Source: Chlamydiota bacterium (GTDB lineage Bacteria > Chlamydiota > Chlamydiia > Chlamydiales > Parachlamydiaceae). Taken from it: a stretch of DNA of 64,000 bases. A model generated the notes under the pieces. The model was not told where the DNA came from, made no database searches, and worked only from the letters and a program-made list of their open reading frames with translations. This document shows positions 7,760-17,780 of this stretch, piece after piece. The stretch lies in NCBI GenBank assembly GCA_013288825.1, contig JABDBC010000001.1:1-64000 (forward strand), in the 5' to 3' direction. Within the stretch, counting starts at the first letter, position 1; each line of letters begins with the position of its first letter. A program made the position numbers and the translations under genes.

Positions 7760-8932
7760 ATGCCTGCATTTACAGATTTCGGTTTAGGACCTTTAATTAT
7801 AAGTTCATTAGAAAAAATGGGCTTCAAAGAGCCTACCCCCATTCAAACGGAAGCCATTCCTCTCATTCAAAAAAAGCATGACCTTATAGCCCTTGCTCAA
7901 ACAGGGTCTGGCAAAACTGCCACATGCGCAATCCCTATTTGTGATCGCGTAGACGTCTCTTCTCCGAACGTCCAGGCTCTTATAATCGTGCCGACCAGAG
8001 AACTGGCTCTGCAATATGCTACTGAAGCTCAAAAAATTGGACAAGAAAAAGGGGTTAAGGCGTTCGCTGTTTATGGCGGAGAAGATGCTGCAATGCAGCA
8101 GTCAAAGTTGAAGAATGGGGTACAAGTCCTTGTGGCAACACCAGGGCGCCTTATTGATTTTATTTATTCCCGTTCGATCGATTTATCCAATGTTGAGACA
8201 CTCATTTTAGATGAAGCTGACGAGATGCTGAGCATGGGATTTTATGAGGATTTGGAGTTCATCATTCAATGTTTGAATCACGTGCATCAAACACTCTTGT
8301 TTTCAGCGACGATGCCTAAAGAAATTCGTGCCATTGCCCAAAAGCATATGATCGATCCTCAAGAGGTATCGTTGATCTCAACAGCGAGCCCAGCTTCAAT
8401 TGAGCATAAATTTGTCTATTGCAAACATTTTCAGCGCGCAGCCAACTTAATTCACTTGGTGGAATCAGAAAATCCCAAGCAGGCCATTGTTTTTTGCCAA
8501 TCGCGAGAACAGTGCGAAGAGGTCTGCAAAGGATTGCAGCAAAAAGTAGCCAACGTCGATTTTTTACATGCAGGATTAGGTCAAAACTTTCGTTCTGCAA
8601 TCACAAGTAAATTTCGTTCAGGGCGCATACGCATTCTCGTTGCCACGGATGTGGCTGCGAGGGGATTGGACTTTTCGGAAGTGTCTCATATCTTCATCTA
8701 CCAACTTGCAAATGATCCAGATGTGTATGTTCATCGTGCTGGAAGAACGGGGCGCCGCGATCGCGCAGGCATTGTCATTACGTTAGTGACTGACCGGGAA
8801 TTGCCGCCATTGCACCGAGTCTTAGCACGGCTGAACAGGGATGTTGTCTGGATTGGAGCGCCGCCGCCGACAAAGCCTGTGCATCATCGCCATCATGTGC
8901 ACCGCCCCCCCCCCTCAAAACACTCAAACTAA
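7760..8932 (+). CDS. DEAD-box ATP-dependent RNA helicase
   Basis: This 390-residue protein unwinds RNA duplexes, probably in ribosome assembly or mRNA turnover. All core motifs are present: Q motif GFKEPTPIQTEAIP, Walker A AQTGSGKT, PTRELA, TPGR, DEAD, SAT, ARGLDF and HRAGRTGR. The C-terminal tail is short and His/Pro-rich (HHRHHVHRPPPS), without a DbpA or DeaD RNA-binding domain, so it is closest to the minimal RhlE type. The stop codon is shared with the start of the 8931-9227 palindrome. Confidence 0.95.
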   Translation: MPAFTDFGLGPLIISSLEKMGFKEPTPIQTEAIPLIQKKHDLIALAQTGSGKTATCAIPICDRVDVSSPNVQALIIVPTRELALQYATEAQKIGQEKGVKAFAVYGGEDAAMQQSKLKNGVQVLVATPGRLIDFIYSRSIDLSNVETLILDEADEMLSMGFYEDLEFIIQCLNHVHQTLLFSATMPKEIRAIAQKHMIDPQEVSLISTASPASIEHKFVYCKHFQRAANLIHLVESENPKQAIVFCQSREQCEEVCKGLQQKVANVDFLHAGLGQNFRSAITSKFRSGRIRILVATDVAARGLDFSEVSHIFIYQLANDPDVYVHRAGRTGRRDRAGIVITLVTDRELPPLHRVLARLNRDVVWIGAPPPTKPVHHRHHVHRPPPSKHSN

Positions 8933-9227
8933 GCATCATCTTAGGCTAGAAAGAAAACGTCTGAGTAGAAAAATGTCTAAGTAAAAAAGTAACAGGATAT
9001 GTAGGATCAGGCAGGATATGAAGGATAGTAAGCATCCTCTTGTAATTCAAAAGAATTTCCAAATGGATCTAAGGCCTCCCGGCCTTAGATCCATTTGGAA
9101 ATTCTTTGCATATCAAGAGGATGCTTACTATCCTTCATATCCTGCCTGATCCTACATATCCTGTTACTTTTTTACTTAGACGTTTTTCTAGTCAGACGTT
9201 TTCTTTCTTGGCCTGAGATGATGCTTA
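8931..9227. repeat. ~297-bp nested palindrome (families F2 plus inner unit)
   Basis: The outer arms AAGCATCATCTTAGGC and GCCTGAGATGATGCTT flank inner arms with AACAGGATATGTAGGATCAG. The centre is AAATGGATCTAAGGCC-TCCC-GGCCTTAGATCCATTT. It separates the convergent helicase and ptsH genes and could terminate both, but it is far longer than any terminator needs. The outer arms are less well matched than the centre. Confidence 0.88.
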
Positions 9228-9230
9228 GGC

Positions 9231-9521
9231 TCAGTATTGGATGTTGAAGTTGTTTTTGGCGAGAGTGACTAGAGTGCTTACCGCTTCGGAAGCATCAATC
9301 CCCGTGGCTTCTATGTTAATCCTTGCTCCTTTAGCAGCAGCAAGCATCAAAATGCCCAATAAAGACTTGGCATTCACTTCCGATCTGTGATATCTTAACC
9401 TAATTTCCGACTTGAAGGAAACAGCACATTTTACGATTTCCGTTGCTGGTCGCGTGTGGATGCCACGGTTGTTACGCACGATGAGGATGCCCTTAGCCTT
9501 AGTGTGAGATGTTTGAGACAT
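9231..9521 (-). CDS. ptsH: Phosphocarrier protein HPr
   Basis: HPr relays phosphate from enzyme I in the PTS, and in bacteria with an incomplete PTS it serves regulation. It has 96 residues from the ATG at 9521. NNRGIHTRPATEIVK places the phosphorylatable histidine at residue 22, and AKSLLGILMLAAAKG carries the regulatory-site serine at 53. The first 10 residues extend beyond the usual HPr start. A TTG at 9551 would add ten more and is less likely. It stands alone, with no ptsI in the window. Confidence 0.93.
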   Translation of the reverse strand: MSQTSHTKAKGILIVRNNRGIHTRPATEIVKCAVSFKSEIRLRYHRSEVNAKSLLGILMLAAAKGARINIEATGIDASEAVSTLVTLAKNNFNIQY

Positions 9522-9603
9522 AACTTTACCGTTTCTTGTTGATTCAACCAATACGCGCCATGCAGATTAATGTGCAAATCAATTTTATACTGGAGAAACA
9601 TTT

Positions 9604-11406
9604 ATGGCCACAGAACGTCAGTCTGTAAGCAAAAAAAATTGTTGGGATGTCGAAGCCATGTACCCAACTCTAGCCGATTGGGGAAAGGAATATGAGCTCA
9701 ATATCAACTCCACAGCACCTCGTTGGCCAGAAATTGCAAAATTTAAGGGAAGGCTTGCCGAAAGTCCCGAAACTCTTAAACAAGCAATGGATTTGATTCT
9801 GACTACCGACAGAAAGCTCTCAAGGCTCTATACTTACTCTCACTTGCGCCATGATGAAAACTTGACCCACGATGAGCACACCATTGCCTATGGCAAAATG
9901 ATGTCTATTTTAAACGATTTTCAAGAAGAAATTTCTTGGGTAGAACCCGAATTACTTGCCATTCCCGATCCTCAAATGAAAACTCTGTTGCAGTCTCCAC
10001 AATTGGCAGAGTACCGTTTTCACCTCGAAAAAATAATCCGGATCAAGCCCCACGTTCTCCCTCTTGAACAAGAAGAGCTCCTGGCTATCGCTGGAAAGGC
10101 TTTACAAACTCCTCCAAAAATTTTCTCAGCATTAAATGATGCCGATTTTAAATTCGGAACAGTCTTTGATAGCCAAGGAGAGGCAAAAGAGTTGACGATT
10201 GGCTCTTATGGAGTCTATCAACGCGATCAGGATCGCACGCTGCGTCAAAACGCATTCATGAAATTGCATGGCAAATATGCTGAGTATGAAAACACTTTTT
10301 CAGAGTTGCTCCAAGGGCAAATGCAAGCCCATTGGTTTAATGCACGAGCCCGCCACTATCCCTCTTGTCTTGATGCTGCCCTATTTCCAAAAAACATCGA
10401 CACCGCTGTTTACCATGCATTGATTACTGCTGTCCACGAGCAGATCCATGTGCTGCATAAATATATGGCACTTCGCAAAAAATGTTTGAAAGGGATCGAT
10501 CAACTGCATCTTTATGATATGTATGTGCCACTGACCAGTCAGTGCGATGTAGAAATTCCTTATGAGGAAGCTGAGGAGCTCGTCATTGAATCGGTTGCTC
10601 CATTAGGAAAAGAGTATCAATCTATTCTGCGAGATGGTCTCAAAAATCAACGTTGGGTCGATCGTTTTGAAAATCAAAATAAACGTTCTGGAGCCTATTC
10701 CAGCGGGTGTTATGATAGCGCCCCTTATATTTTGATGAACTATAAAGATATTCTGCGCGATGTCTTTACGCTTGCCCATGAAGCGGGTCATAGCATGCAC
10801 AGCTACTACAGCAAAAAGCAGCCCTATCAGTACAGCGATTATCCAATCTTTTTGGCTGAAGTTGCCTCCACATTCAATGAAGAGCTTCTCACCCAGCTTC
10901 TTATTGCTCGAGCCAAAAGCAAGGATGAAAAGATATATCTCATCACACAAAAAATTGATGACATACGAACAACTCTCTTCCGTCAAACAATGTTTGCTGA
11001 ATTTGAATTGATGATACACCAAAAAGTGGAGCAGAATATTCCTTTTACACCGAAACAACTAAGGGAAGAGTTCCGCAAACTTAACGAATTCTATTTTGGC
11101 AGCTCTGTGGTCATCGATCAAGAAGCTGCAATAGAGTGGGCTCGAATCCCTCACTTCTACTATAATTTTTACGTTTATCAGTACGCAACAGGGATAAGCG
11201 CTGCACTGGCTTTAGTCGATCGGGTCGTCAATGGGGGAAAACCGGAACTCGAAGGATATTTAAGCTTTTTGAAAGGGGGGAGTAGCATATATCCCATCGA
11301 AATGCTTCAGAAAGCAGGGGTTGATATGCGCTCTCCTGAACCCGTAAAGGCCGCCATTCGAAGATTTGATAAATTAGTCGATCAGCTAGACCAGCTAACA
11401 AGATAG
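9604..11406 (+). CDS. pepF: Oligoendopeptidase F (M3 family)
   Basis: This cytoplasmic zinc peptidase degrades short oligopeptides. It has 600 residues, normal for PepF. The zinc site is H392-E393-A-G-H396 in LAHEAGHSMHSYY, with a third ligand at about E419 in LAEVASTFNEELL. The start ATG follows GGAGAAACATTT. It lies upstream of groES-groEL on the same strand, the arrangement known in Chlamydiaceae. A 190-bp palindrome and a CIRCE element separate them, so groESL has its own control. Confidence 0.96.
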   Translation: MATERQSVSKKNCWDVEAMYPTLADWGKEYELNINSTAPRWPEIAKFKGRLAESPETLKQAMDLILTTDRKLSRLYTYSHLRHDENLTHDEHTIAYGKMMSILNDFQEEISWVEPELLAIPDPQMKTLLQSPQLAEYRFHLEKIIRIKPHVLPLEQEELLAIAGKALQTPPKIFSALNDADFKFGTVFDSQGEAKELTIGSYGVYQRDQDRTLRQNAFMKLHGKYAEYENTFSELLQGQMQAHWFNARARHYPSCLDAALFPKNIDTAVYHALITAVHEQIHVLHKYMALRKKCLKGIDQLHLYDMYVPLTSQCDVEIPYEEAEELVIESVAPLGKEYQSILRDGLKNQRWVDRFENQNKRSGAYSSGCYDSAPYILMNYKDILRDVFTLAHEAGHSMHSYYSKKQPYQYSDYPIFLAEVASTFNEELLTQLLIARAKSKDEKIYLITQKIDDIRTTLFRQTMFAEFELMIHQKVEQNIPFTPKQLREEFRKLNEFYFGSSVVIDQEAAIEWARIPHFYYNFYVYQYATGISAALALVDRVVNGGKPELEGYLSFLKGGSSIYPIEMLQKAGVDMRSPEPVKAAIRRFDKLVDQLDQLTR

Positions 11407-11464
11407 GCTAAAAACAGGATAGGCAGTAAGTATCTGACTAATGAGAGCAATATTTGAGAAGAAA

Positions 11465-11655
11465 AGTAACAGGATATGCAGGATCGACCTCTTCGTGAAC
11501 GCGCCCGAGCCCGCGCCCGATGTCCCTTCGAACTCATCCGAGCCAGCAAATTTGAGGGATCGGGTGCATTCGAAGGGACATCGGGCAACGGGCGCGGGCT
11601 CGGGCGCGTTCACGAAGAGGTCGATCCCGCATATCCTGTACTTGTACATCCTGTT
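11465..11655. repeat. ~190-bp palindrome mixing families F2 and F3
   Basis: The outer arms carry AACAGGATATGCAGGATCGA, shared with F2. The inner arms carry CTTCGTGAACGCGCCCGAGC, shared with F3. The centre around 11540-11570 is less well paired. It lies just upstream of CIRCE and so marks the upstream edge of the groESL control region. Confidence 0.82.
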
Positions 11656-11661
11656 AGTGAG

Positions 11662-11688
11662 TTAGCACTCGGAATGTGGTAGTGCTAA
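11662..11688 (+). promoter_or_regulatory. CIRCE operator (HrcA site) upstream of groESL
   Basis: TTAGCACTC, 9 bases, then TAGTGCTAA. This matches the CIRCE consensus TTAGCACTC-N9-GAGTGCTAA at 17 of 18 arm positions; the first base of the right arm is T instead of G. It sits about 80 bp before the groES start, consistent with HrcA heat-shock repression. A possible promoter, TTGCAA (11695) and TATCGT (11719) with an 18-bp spacer, lies just downstream but is weak. Confidence 0.92.
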
Positions 11689-11767
11689 ATTTGCTTGCAA
11701 GAAATGATGTCGGCCAGGTATCGTTGTCGATAGAAGTTTGAATCACCTATAACAAGGAGTATTATCT

Positions 11768-12109
11768 ATGGCTCAAACGGAACAGGTAAAAGCACCTAAT
11801 AAAGAGAAAGAGCAAACTTTAAAATTTCAACCATTGGGAGCTCGCGTCTTATTGCGTCGCCTCGAAGAAGTTGAAAAACTGCGCGGAGGGATCATCCTAC
11901 CCGATAACGCTAAGAAAAAACAGGAGCAGGCTGAAGTTGTCGCTATCGGCACCGGAAAAAAAGATAAAGCCGGTAACCTTATACCAATCCCAGTAAAGGT
12001 GGGGGATATCGTATTAATGGAAAAATACTCAGGACAAGAGATCACGCTTCACGATATTGAATATGTAATCGTACGCGCTGACGAATTAATTGCTATTATC
12101 GAAAAATAA
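11768..12109 (+). CDS. groES: Co-chaperonin GroES
   Basis: GroES forms the heptameric lid of the GroEL folding chamber. It has 113 residues, slightly long because of a charged N-terminal extension (about 17 residues, KAPNKEKEQ). The core starts at FQPLGARVLLRRLEE. The mobile loop RGGIILPDNAKKKQEQ is intact. An AAGGAG lies 8 bases before the ATG. It is followed 18 bp later by groEL under shared CIRCE control. Confidence 0.97.
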   Translation: MAQTEQVKAPNKEKEQTLKFQPLGARVLLRRLEEVEKLRGGIILPDNAKKKQEQAEVVAIGTGKKDKAGNLIPIPVKVGDIVLMEKYSGQEITLHDIEYVIVRADELIAIIEK

Positions 12110-12112
12110 TAA

Positions 12113-13753
<1,641 letters not shown>

Positions 13754-13758
13754 TGAAG

Positions 13759-13822
13759 TTACTAGTCGTTTGGAATTTGAAATGGGGCCCCTGCCCCATT
13801 TCAAATCCCTACGCGACTAGTA
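13759..13822. terminator. groESL terminator-like palindrome (family F5)
   Basis: The arms TTACTAGTCG...AAATGGGGC and GCCCCATTT...CGACTAGTAA pair around a short CCCT centre. The same design, a TAGTC end with a GGGGC core, recurs at 20107-20170 and 20292-20357. No U-run follows, so it may act as a processing or boundary hairpin. Confidence 0.7.
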
Positions 13823-13853
13823 AGTAAGAACGCTGTTTTTTCGTGAACGCGTC

Positions 13854-13987
13854 CGCAAGAAGGGATAAAGGACGTAAAGGACATAAGGGACCTAAAGGAC
13901 AAAGGACGTAAAGGACAGGCATTAAGTCCTTTACGTCCTTTGTCCTTTAGGTCCCTTATGTCCTTTACGTCCTTTGTCCTTTCTTGC
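13854..13987. repeat. GGACNTAAA 9-mer array folded as palindrome (family F4)
   Basis: The left arm has six GGAC units, mostly 9 bp apart in GGACNTAAA form; the right arm is its complement, with an 8-base centre at 13917-13924. A sister element lies at 29995-30123. It is followed by a second short hairpin, GCCTTTGGGCGAACCCAAAGGC (14000-14021), which fits a terminator for rpsI on the minus strand. A half copy of F3 (CGTGAACGCG) lies at 13842. Confidence 0.88.
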
Positions 13988-14048
13988 AAAAAAAAAGCCT
14001 TTGGGCGAACCCAAAGGCTGGAGGAGAATGAGAACAATTACTAAAATT

Positions 14049-14438
14049 CTAACGTTTCGAGAACTGGAATCTCTTACGTGCGCCAGCATGGCCATACTTC
14101 TTACGTTCTTTCTTACGAGAGTCACGTGTTAAGAAGCCATGAGTTTTAAAGTCTTGACGGAGGTTAATATCTTCTTCAGTTAGGGCACGAGCTAAGCTAA
14201 GTCTTGTAGCTATTGCCTGACCTTCAATGCCGCCGCCTTTGACGCGGATGATAAGATCATACTTTTTATGACCTCCCACAGCTTCAAAAGGTGCGAGTAC
14301 CGATCGTCGTTGGATTTCTAAGGGGAAGTATTGTTCAAATTCTTTCCCGTTGATGTCGATTTTGCCCGTTCCCCGTCGTAATCGCACGGAAGAAACTGCA
14401 GTTTTACGTCTACCTGTTGCCAAAATTTCTTCTGTCAT
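14049..14438 (-). CDS. rpsI: 30S ribosomal protein S9
   Basis: S9 is a small-subunit head protein whose C-terminal tail reaches the P-site tRNA. It has 129 residues. [16 protein letters not shown] opens the protein, [15 protein letters not shown] is the central signature, and the basic end [11 protein letters not shown] carries the conserved SKR. It lies 15 bp downstream of rplM, the near-universal L13-S9 pairing. Confidence 0.98.
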   Translation of the reverse strand: MTEEILATGRRKTAVSSVRLRRGTGKIDINGKEFEQYFPLEIQRRSVLAPFEAVGGHKKYDLIIRVKGGGIEGQAIATRLSLARALTEEDINLRQDFKTHGFLTRDSRKKERKKYGHAGARKRFQFSKR

Positions 14439-14453
14439 AAGCCTCTATTTCAA

Positions 14454-14924
14454 TTAAATGTTTGCTTGAATTGGTTTTTGAGCTGCCATGCCGTGTTCTG
14501 TGCCGGCGAAAATGCGTAAGCGGCGAAGCTGAGATTTTGCTAAACGAGTCTTTGGCATCATCCCTTTCACAGCGCTCTCGATGATATATTCTGGTTTGCG
14601 AGCTTTCATCGTGCGATAGGGAATTTCTCGAAGGCCCCCCATCGAGCCGGTATAATATCGATAGATCTTCTGAGCTTCTTTAGCACCAGTCACTTCGATT
14701 TTTTCGGCATTAATGATGATCACACCATCGCCACCGTCAGCGTATGACGTGAATGTAGGCTTGTGTTTGCCTCGAAGAACTTTTGTTATTTCACTTGCAA
14801 AACGACCTAGAGTCTTGCCTGAGGCATCAAAGATGAACCATTCGTGTTTCACTTCTTGATCTTTCAGCATCAACGTCTTGTTGTTTTGACCTTGCTTTTG
14901 AGCTTGCTGTTGATTTTGTTGCAT
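14454..14924 (-). CDS. rplM: 50S ribosomal protein L13
   Basis: L13 is an early-assembly 23S rRNA-binding protein. It has 156 residues. The core runs from WFIFDASGKTLGRFAS through GMMPKTRLAKSQLRRL. The first 20 or so residues are a Gln/Asn-rich extension (QQNQQQAQKQGQNNK) not found in most L13 proteins. The ATG at 14924 has AGGAA 7 bases upstream, so the extension is probably translated. Confidence 0.97.
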   Translation of the reverse strand: MQQNQQQAQKQGQNNKTLMLKDQEVKHEWFIFDASGKTLGRFASEITKVLRGKHKPTFTSYADGGDGVIIINAEKIEVTGAKEAQKIYRYYTGSMGGLREIPYRTMKARKPEYIIESAVKGMMPKTRLAKSQLRRLRIFAGTEHGMAAQKPIQANI

Positions 14925-15045
14925 TGAAATTCCTATTCAAAGTTGTGTTCATAATAAGCTAGCATCATACTGCTTTGCACAATTTTCGCCAACCTCTTTT
15001 TTCGGCAATATTTGGGAAATATATCCGGTTGAGTATCATTCAGGA

Positions 15046-15933
15046 TTACAGAGTTGCTTTTAGCGACAACCAGGTATGCGCATCTAAGCGTGACATTATG
15101 CCTTCGGGAGTATCTCCTTCAACGGCAATAAACGATTCAGAATCAAAATTCTGAGGATAAATTGCTAAACACTTTTTTTTTGTAAATTTGGAAGGATAGA
15201 GAATTCCGGTAATTCCAGCATTTGCGACCATCTGACCAAAAATTTGGCAGTTGGCAGGAATATCGAATTGCATGCACCAAGATCGCCACTCGGGTTCAAG
15301 TAGGCTGTTCATTAAAGCATTGATACTACCTACTGTTAGTGCTGGTTTAAGGCCTATTTTTTTGGCTGTTTCATAAAGATGGTTCGGTATATTAAATCTC
15401 TTAATGAGATCTAGAAATATACGTAGACTTTGAGGATGATGTAGATCAATAATGGATTCCAATTTACCTTTTACGGCAATAATAGCAATGGATTCCTTTT
15501 TAATTAACGCTAAATCCAAACCAGAGAGGACTTGAGAGGGATTGTTATGCTGTCCTGACTCTTGTAGGGTCGTTTCTTTGTTCTCAGCTATGTAAAGTGC
15601 AGGAAATGGTGGAATTTGATCGGGATTTACATCAGGAATATTAAAACGTCCTCCTGGTTCAATCAGACTTCCTTTTGGAGAAAGAGGTGTAAGGCAATAT
15701 TTGTATCTGACTTGTCTTTGCCATCCATTAAATTCATATGGGCTTCTTGTTGCTTCCAAAAGGGCTACGCGCAATTGATCAGCTATTTTGTGTCTTTCGT
15801 AAGCAAGAGCACTGTAGAGATCCCAATGATATCTAAGAATCTTTTCTTTCTGGGCTTCCCATCTATCTAGATCTTCGGCAGAGAATGAATCGAGCAAAAA
15901 AAGAGGGGATTTTGAGTTTTTGCGTTTAGTCAT
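15046..15933 (-). CDS. RES-domain toxin
   Basis: RES toxins are ART-like enzymes; characterised members degrade or modify NAD+ or ADP-ribosylate a target. This protein has 295 residues. The RES signature lies between about 75 and 260: R96 in EPGGRFN, Y114 in ALYIAENK and E125 in TTLQE correspond to the conserved Arg/Tyr/Glu. The first 70 residues are a charged helical extension. The upstream neighbour, 21 bp away, encodes an Xre/MbcA/ParS-type antitoxin, the normal partner. No frameshift or loss of key residues is seen. Confidence 0.8.
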   Translation of the reverse strand: MTKRKNSKSPLFLLDSFSAEDLDRWEAQKEKILRYHWDLYSALAYERHKIADQLRVALLEATRSPYEFNGWQRQVRYKYCLTPLSPKGSLIEPGGRFNIPDVNPDQIPPFPALYIAENKETTLQESGQHNNPSQVLSGLDLALIKKESIAIIAVKGKLESIIDLHHPQSLRIFLDLIKRFNIPNHLYETAKKIGLKPALTVGSINALMNSLLEPEWRSWCMQFDIPANCQIFGQMVANAGITGILYPSKFTKKKCLAIYPQNFDSESFIAVEGDTPEGIMSRLDAHTWLSLKATL

Positions 15934-15954
15934 ATTTTTGAATGAAAAAGGACC

Positions 15955-16344
15955 CTAATGGTGATTTTCAGAAAGTGCATTGAGAATAAATTTAAGCAGT
16001 TTTTGATAGCGACCAAAACGTATCATATCGCGAGGAGATATGTTACCAAGTATTGGATTTGGTGTTTTAAACCAGAGTGCTGTTTTTATAGCATCTCCCT
16101 CAAAAAATTGTGCAACTAAATTAAATAAATTGGCCCACTCTCTTAATCTATCTTTCAGGATTTGGGGCATTCGTGAATCATATCGAATTGAGTTGGAAGG
16201 AATGCCCGTGGCTTTTGCAACATCATCCTTTTTGAATCCAACGAATTCAATAACTTTGGGGGCGAGTGCTTCGCCCTTCTTAAGTAACGAAAGGTAGTCT
16301 TCTTTTGGTATATTCGCAAAAATATCGTGACTTAACGCGCTCAT
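15955..16344 (-). CDS. Xre/MbcA/ParS-family antitoxin
   Basis: The protein has 129 residues and is predicted to bind DNA and neutralise the RES toxin encoded 21 bp downstream. The middle part, FKKDDVAKATGIPSNSIRYD, resembles a helix-turn-helix. The C-terminal ALWFKTPNPILGNISPRDMI is the conserved toxin-binding block of the family. I chose the ATG at 16344 because AAGGA lies 7 bases upstream; the frame is open to 16404 with a second ATG at 16377. The antitoxin-first order is typical of RES-Xre modules. Confidence 0.82.
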   Translation of the reverse strand: MSALSHDIFANIPKEDYLSLLKKGEALAPKVIEFVGFKKDDVAKATGIPSNSIRYDSRMPQILKDRLREWANLFNLVAQFFEGDAIKTALWFKTPNPILGNISPRDMIRFGRYQKLLKFILNALSENHH

Positions 16345-16449
16345 AAAAAAGTCCTTGAACCATGCTATTTCCTTCATTCTACCACAGATATTCCATGTAA
16401 TCAAGAGACATTTCTTGTGGTTATGCCTTACTCCAAACCTGTTCCTTTT

Positions 16450-16625
16450 TCGTGAACGCGCCCGCGCCCGTTGCCCGACCTTTTTTGCAAACGACCCTGA
16501 AGTTTAGCACGTTTACAAAAAGGGGAAGATCGGGCAACGGGCGCGGGCTCGGGCGCGTTCACGAAAGGGAGAGGCTCGGGTATGGGAAGATCGGGCAACG
16601 GGCTCGGGCGAGTTCACGAAAAAGG
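16450..16625. repeat. Palindrome plus extra half copy (family F3)
   Basis: The left arm CGTGAACGCGCCCGCGCCCG and right arm CGGGCGCGTTCACG close a hairpin over 16452-16562 around a less-paired centre. A further right-arm copy (GGGCAACGGGCTCGGGCGAG) follows at about 16591-16618. The same arms occur in 11465-11655 and as half copies at 13842 and 44146. Confidence 0.8.
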
Positions 16626-16660
16626 TCGAGCACCAAGTTTTGGGTGCTAAAAATTTGTCC

Positions 16661-16689
16661 TTGCAAAGAAACGACACCGTATGTAGTAT
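16661..16689 (+). promoter_or_regulatory. Promoter of tRNA-Gln
   Basis: TTGCAA (16661-16666), a 17-base spacer, TAGTAT (16684-16689). Transcription would begin near 16696, about 11 bases before the mature tRNA. A small AGCACC/GGTGCT hairpin (16629-16648) just upstream may insulate it. Confidence 0.6.
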
Positions 16690-16706
16690 ATTGCTTTCAC
16701 AACAGC

Positions 16707-16778
16707 TGGGGTGTCGCCAAGCGGTAAGGCAGCGGTTTTTGGTACCGCCATGCGGAGGTTCGAATCCTTCCACCCCAA
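16707..16778 (+). tRNA. tRNA-Gln (UUG)
   Basis: The 7-bp acceptor stem TGGGGTG/CACCCCA is perfect. The anticodon stem GCGGT/ACCGC encloses loop TTTTGGT with anticodon TTG at 16739-16741. The T-arm GGAGGTTCGAATCCTTCC is complete. The 3' CCA is not encoded. It lies 21 bp upstream of prs and may be cotranscribed with it. Confidence 0.97.
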
Positions 16779-16799
16779 TAAGAAGAAAGGTTTCTAGTA

Positions 16800-17747
16800 A
16801 TGCGATTGTTCTCAGGCTCCTCACATCCAGTGCTGGCGCAGGAGATAGCCGATCATCTAGGAATCAAATTGGCCTCTCTTGAGCTTAGTCGCTTTCCTGA
16901 TGGAGAGATCTCTCTCCGCATCACAGAAAGTGTCCGCGGACAAGATATATTTGTCATTCAGTCTATTGTGCTGGATCCCAATAATTATCTGATGGAGCTA
17001 TTAGTCATCATCGATGCCCTCAAAAGGGCGTCTGCGAAGAGTATTACGGCTGTCATCCCTTATTTTGGCTATGGTCGCCAAGATAGAAAAGACAAGCCAA
17101 GAGAACCTGTCACAGCGAAACTCGTTGCAGACATGCTTACCAAGGCAGGTGCAACACATATTCTCGCTGTAGACATGCATGCAGGGCAGCTAGAGGGTTT
17201 TTTTGATATCCCTGTTGACCATGTGCATGCCATGCCAATTTTGGCTCGAGTGCTCAAAGAGCAGACCACCTCCTCGCCACTCGTTGTTGTTGCTCCTGAT
17301 ATTGGGAGCGTGAAACTAGCTCATAAATATGCTAGCTTTCTCGATGCAGGCCTCGCCATTGTTGACAAGGAGAGGCTGACTGCGACTGAAGTTGAGTCCG
17401 CAGGGATCATCGGGAATGTAAAAGGAAAAGACGTACTTCTCGCTGACGATATGTGTTCCACAGGTGGAACCTTGGTGTCAGCAGCGAAAGCTTGCCATGG
17501 GAAGGGTGCCAATAGAGTGTTTGCTGTCGTATCACACGGAGTCTTTGTCGGAGACTCAGTGGCTAAAATCGAAGCGAGCCCCATCGAGGCACTGCTCATA
17601 AGTAACACGGTCCCTTACACCGAGAGACTGGCTAAATCAACGAAGATTAAAACGATCTCCATTGCTAGCCTCTTGGGTGAAGCCATTCGCTGCATTGCCA
17701 CTCAAGAACCCCTCGCCGAATCAATTTATCAGCTAGACAAAGATTAA
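16800..17747 (+). CDS. prs: Ribose-phosphate pyrophosphokinase
   Basis: This enzyme makes PRPP from ribose-5-phosphate and ATP for nucleotide synthesis. It has 315 residues, the normal class I length. GRQDRKDKPREPVTA is the flexible catalytic loop, VDMHAGQLEGFFDIPVDH the signature, and LADDMCSTGGTL the PRPP-binding loop. It leads a plus-strand run, prs-rplY-pth-rpsF-rpsR-rplI, with gaps of 11-42 bp, suggesting one operon. Confidence 0.97.
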   Translation: MRLFSGSSHPVLAQEIADHLGIKLASLELSRFPDGEISLRITESVRGQDIFVIQSIVLDPNNYLMELLVIIDALKRASAKSITAVIPYFGYGRQDRKDKPREPVTAKLVADMLTKAGATHILAVDMHAGQLEGFFDIPVDHVHAMPILARVLKEQTTSSPLVVVAPDIGSVKLAHKYASFLDAGLAIVDKERLTATEVESAGIIGNVKGKDVLLADDMCSTGGTLVSAAKACHGKGANRVFAVVSHGVFVGDSVAKIEASPIEALLISNTVPYTERLAKSTKIKTISIASLLGEAIRCIATQEPLAESIYQLDKD

Positions 17748-17780
17748 AATTTTATTTGAAACATTTATTGGAGGACCCCA

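Noticed and set aside
10603-11058. 151-residue minus-strand frame inside pepF
   Set aside because: It is a shadow of a well-supported gene with no start signal.
11382-11682. Several overlapping open frames with Arg/Ala/Pro-rich products
   Set aside because: They lie within the 11465-11655 palindrome, read similarly on both strands, and lack start signals.
13854-13987. Possible CRISPR array (repeated GGAC units)
   Set aside because: Units are 9 bp without spacers, and the whole folds as one palindrome; no cas genes.
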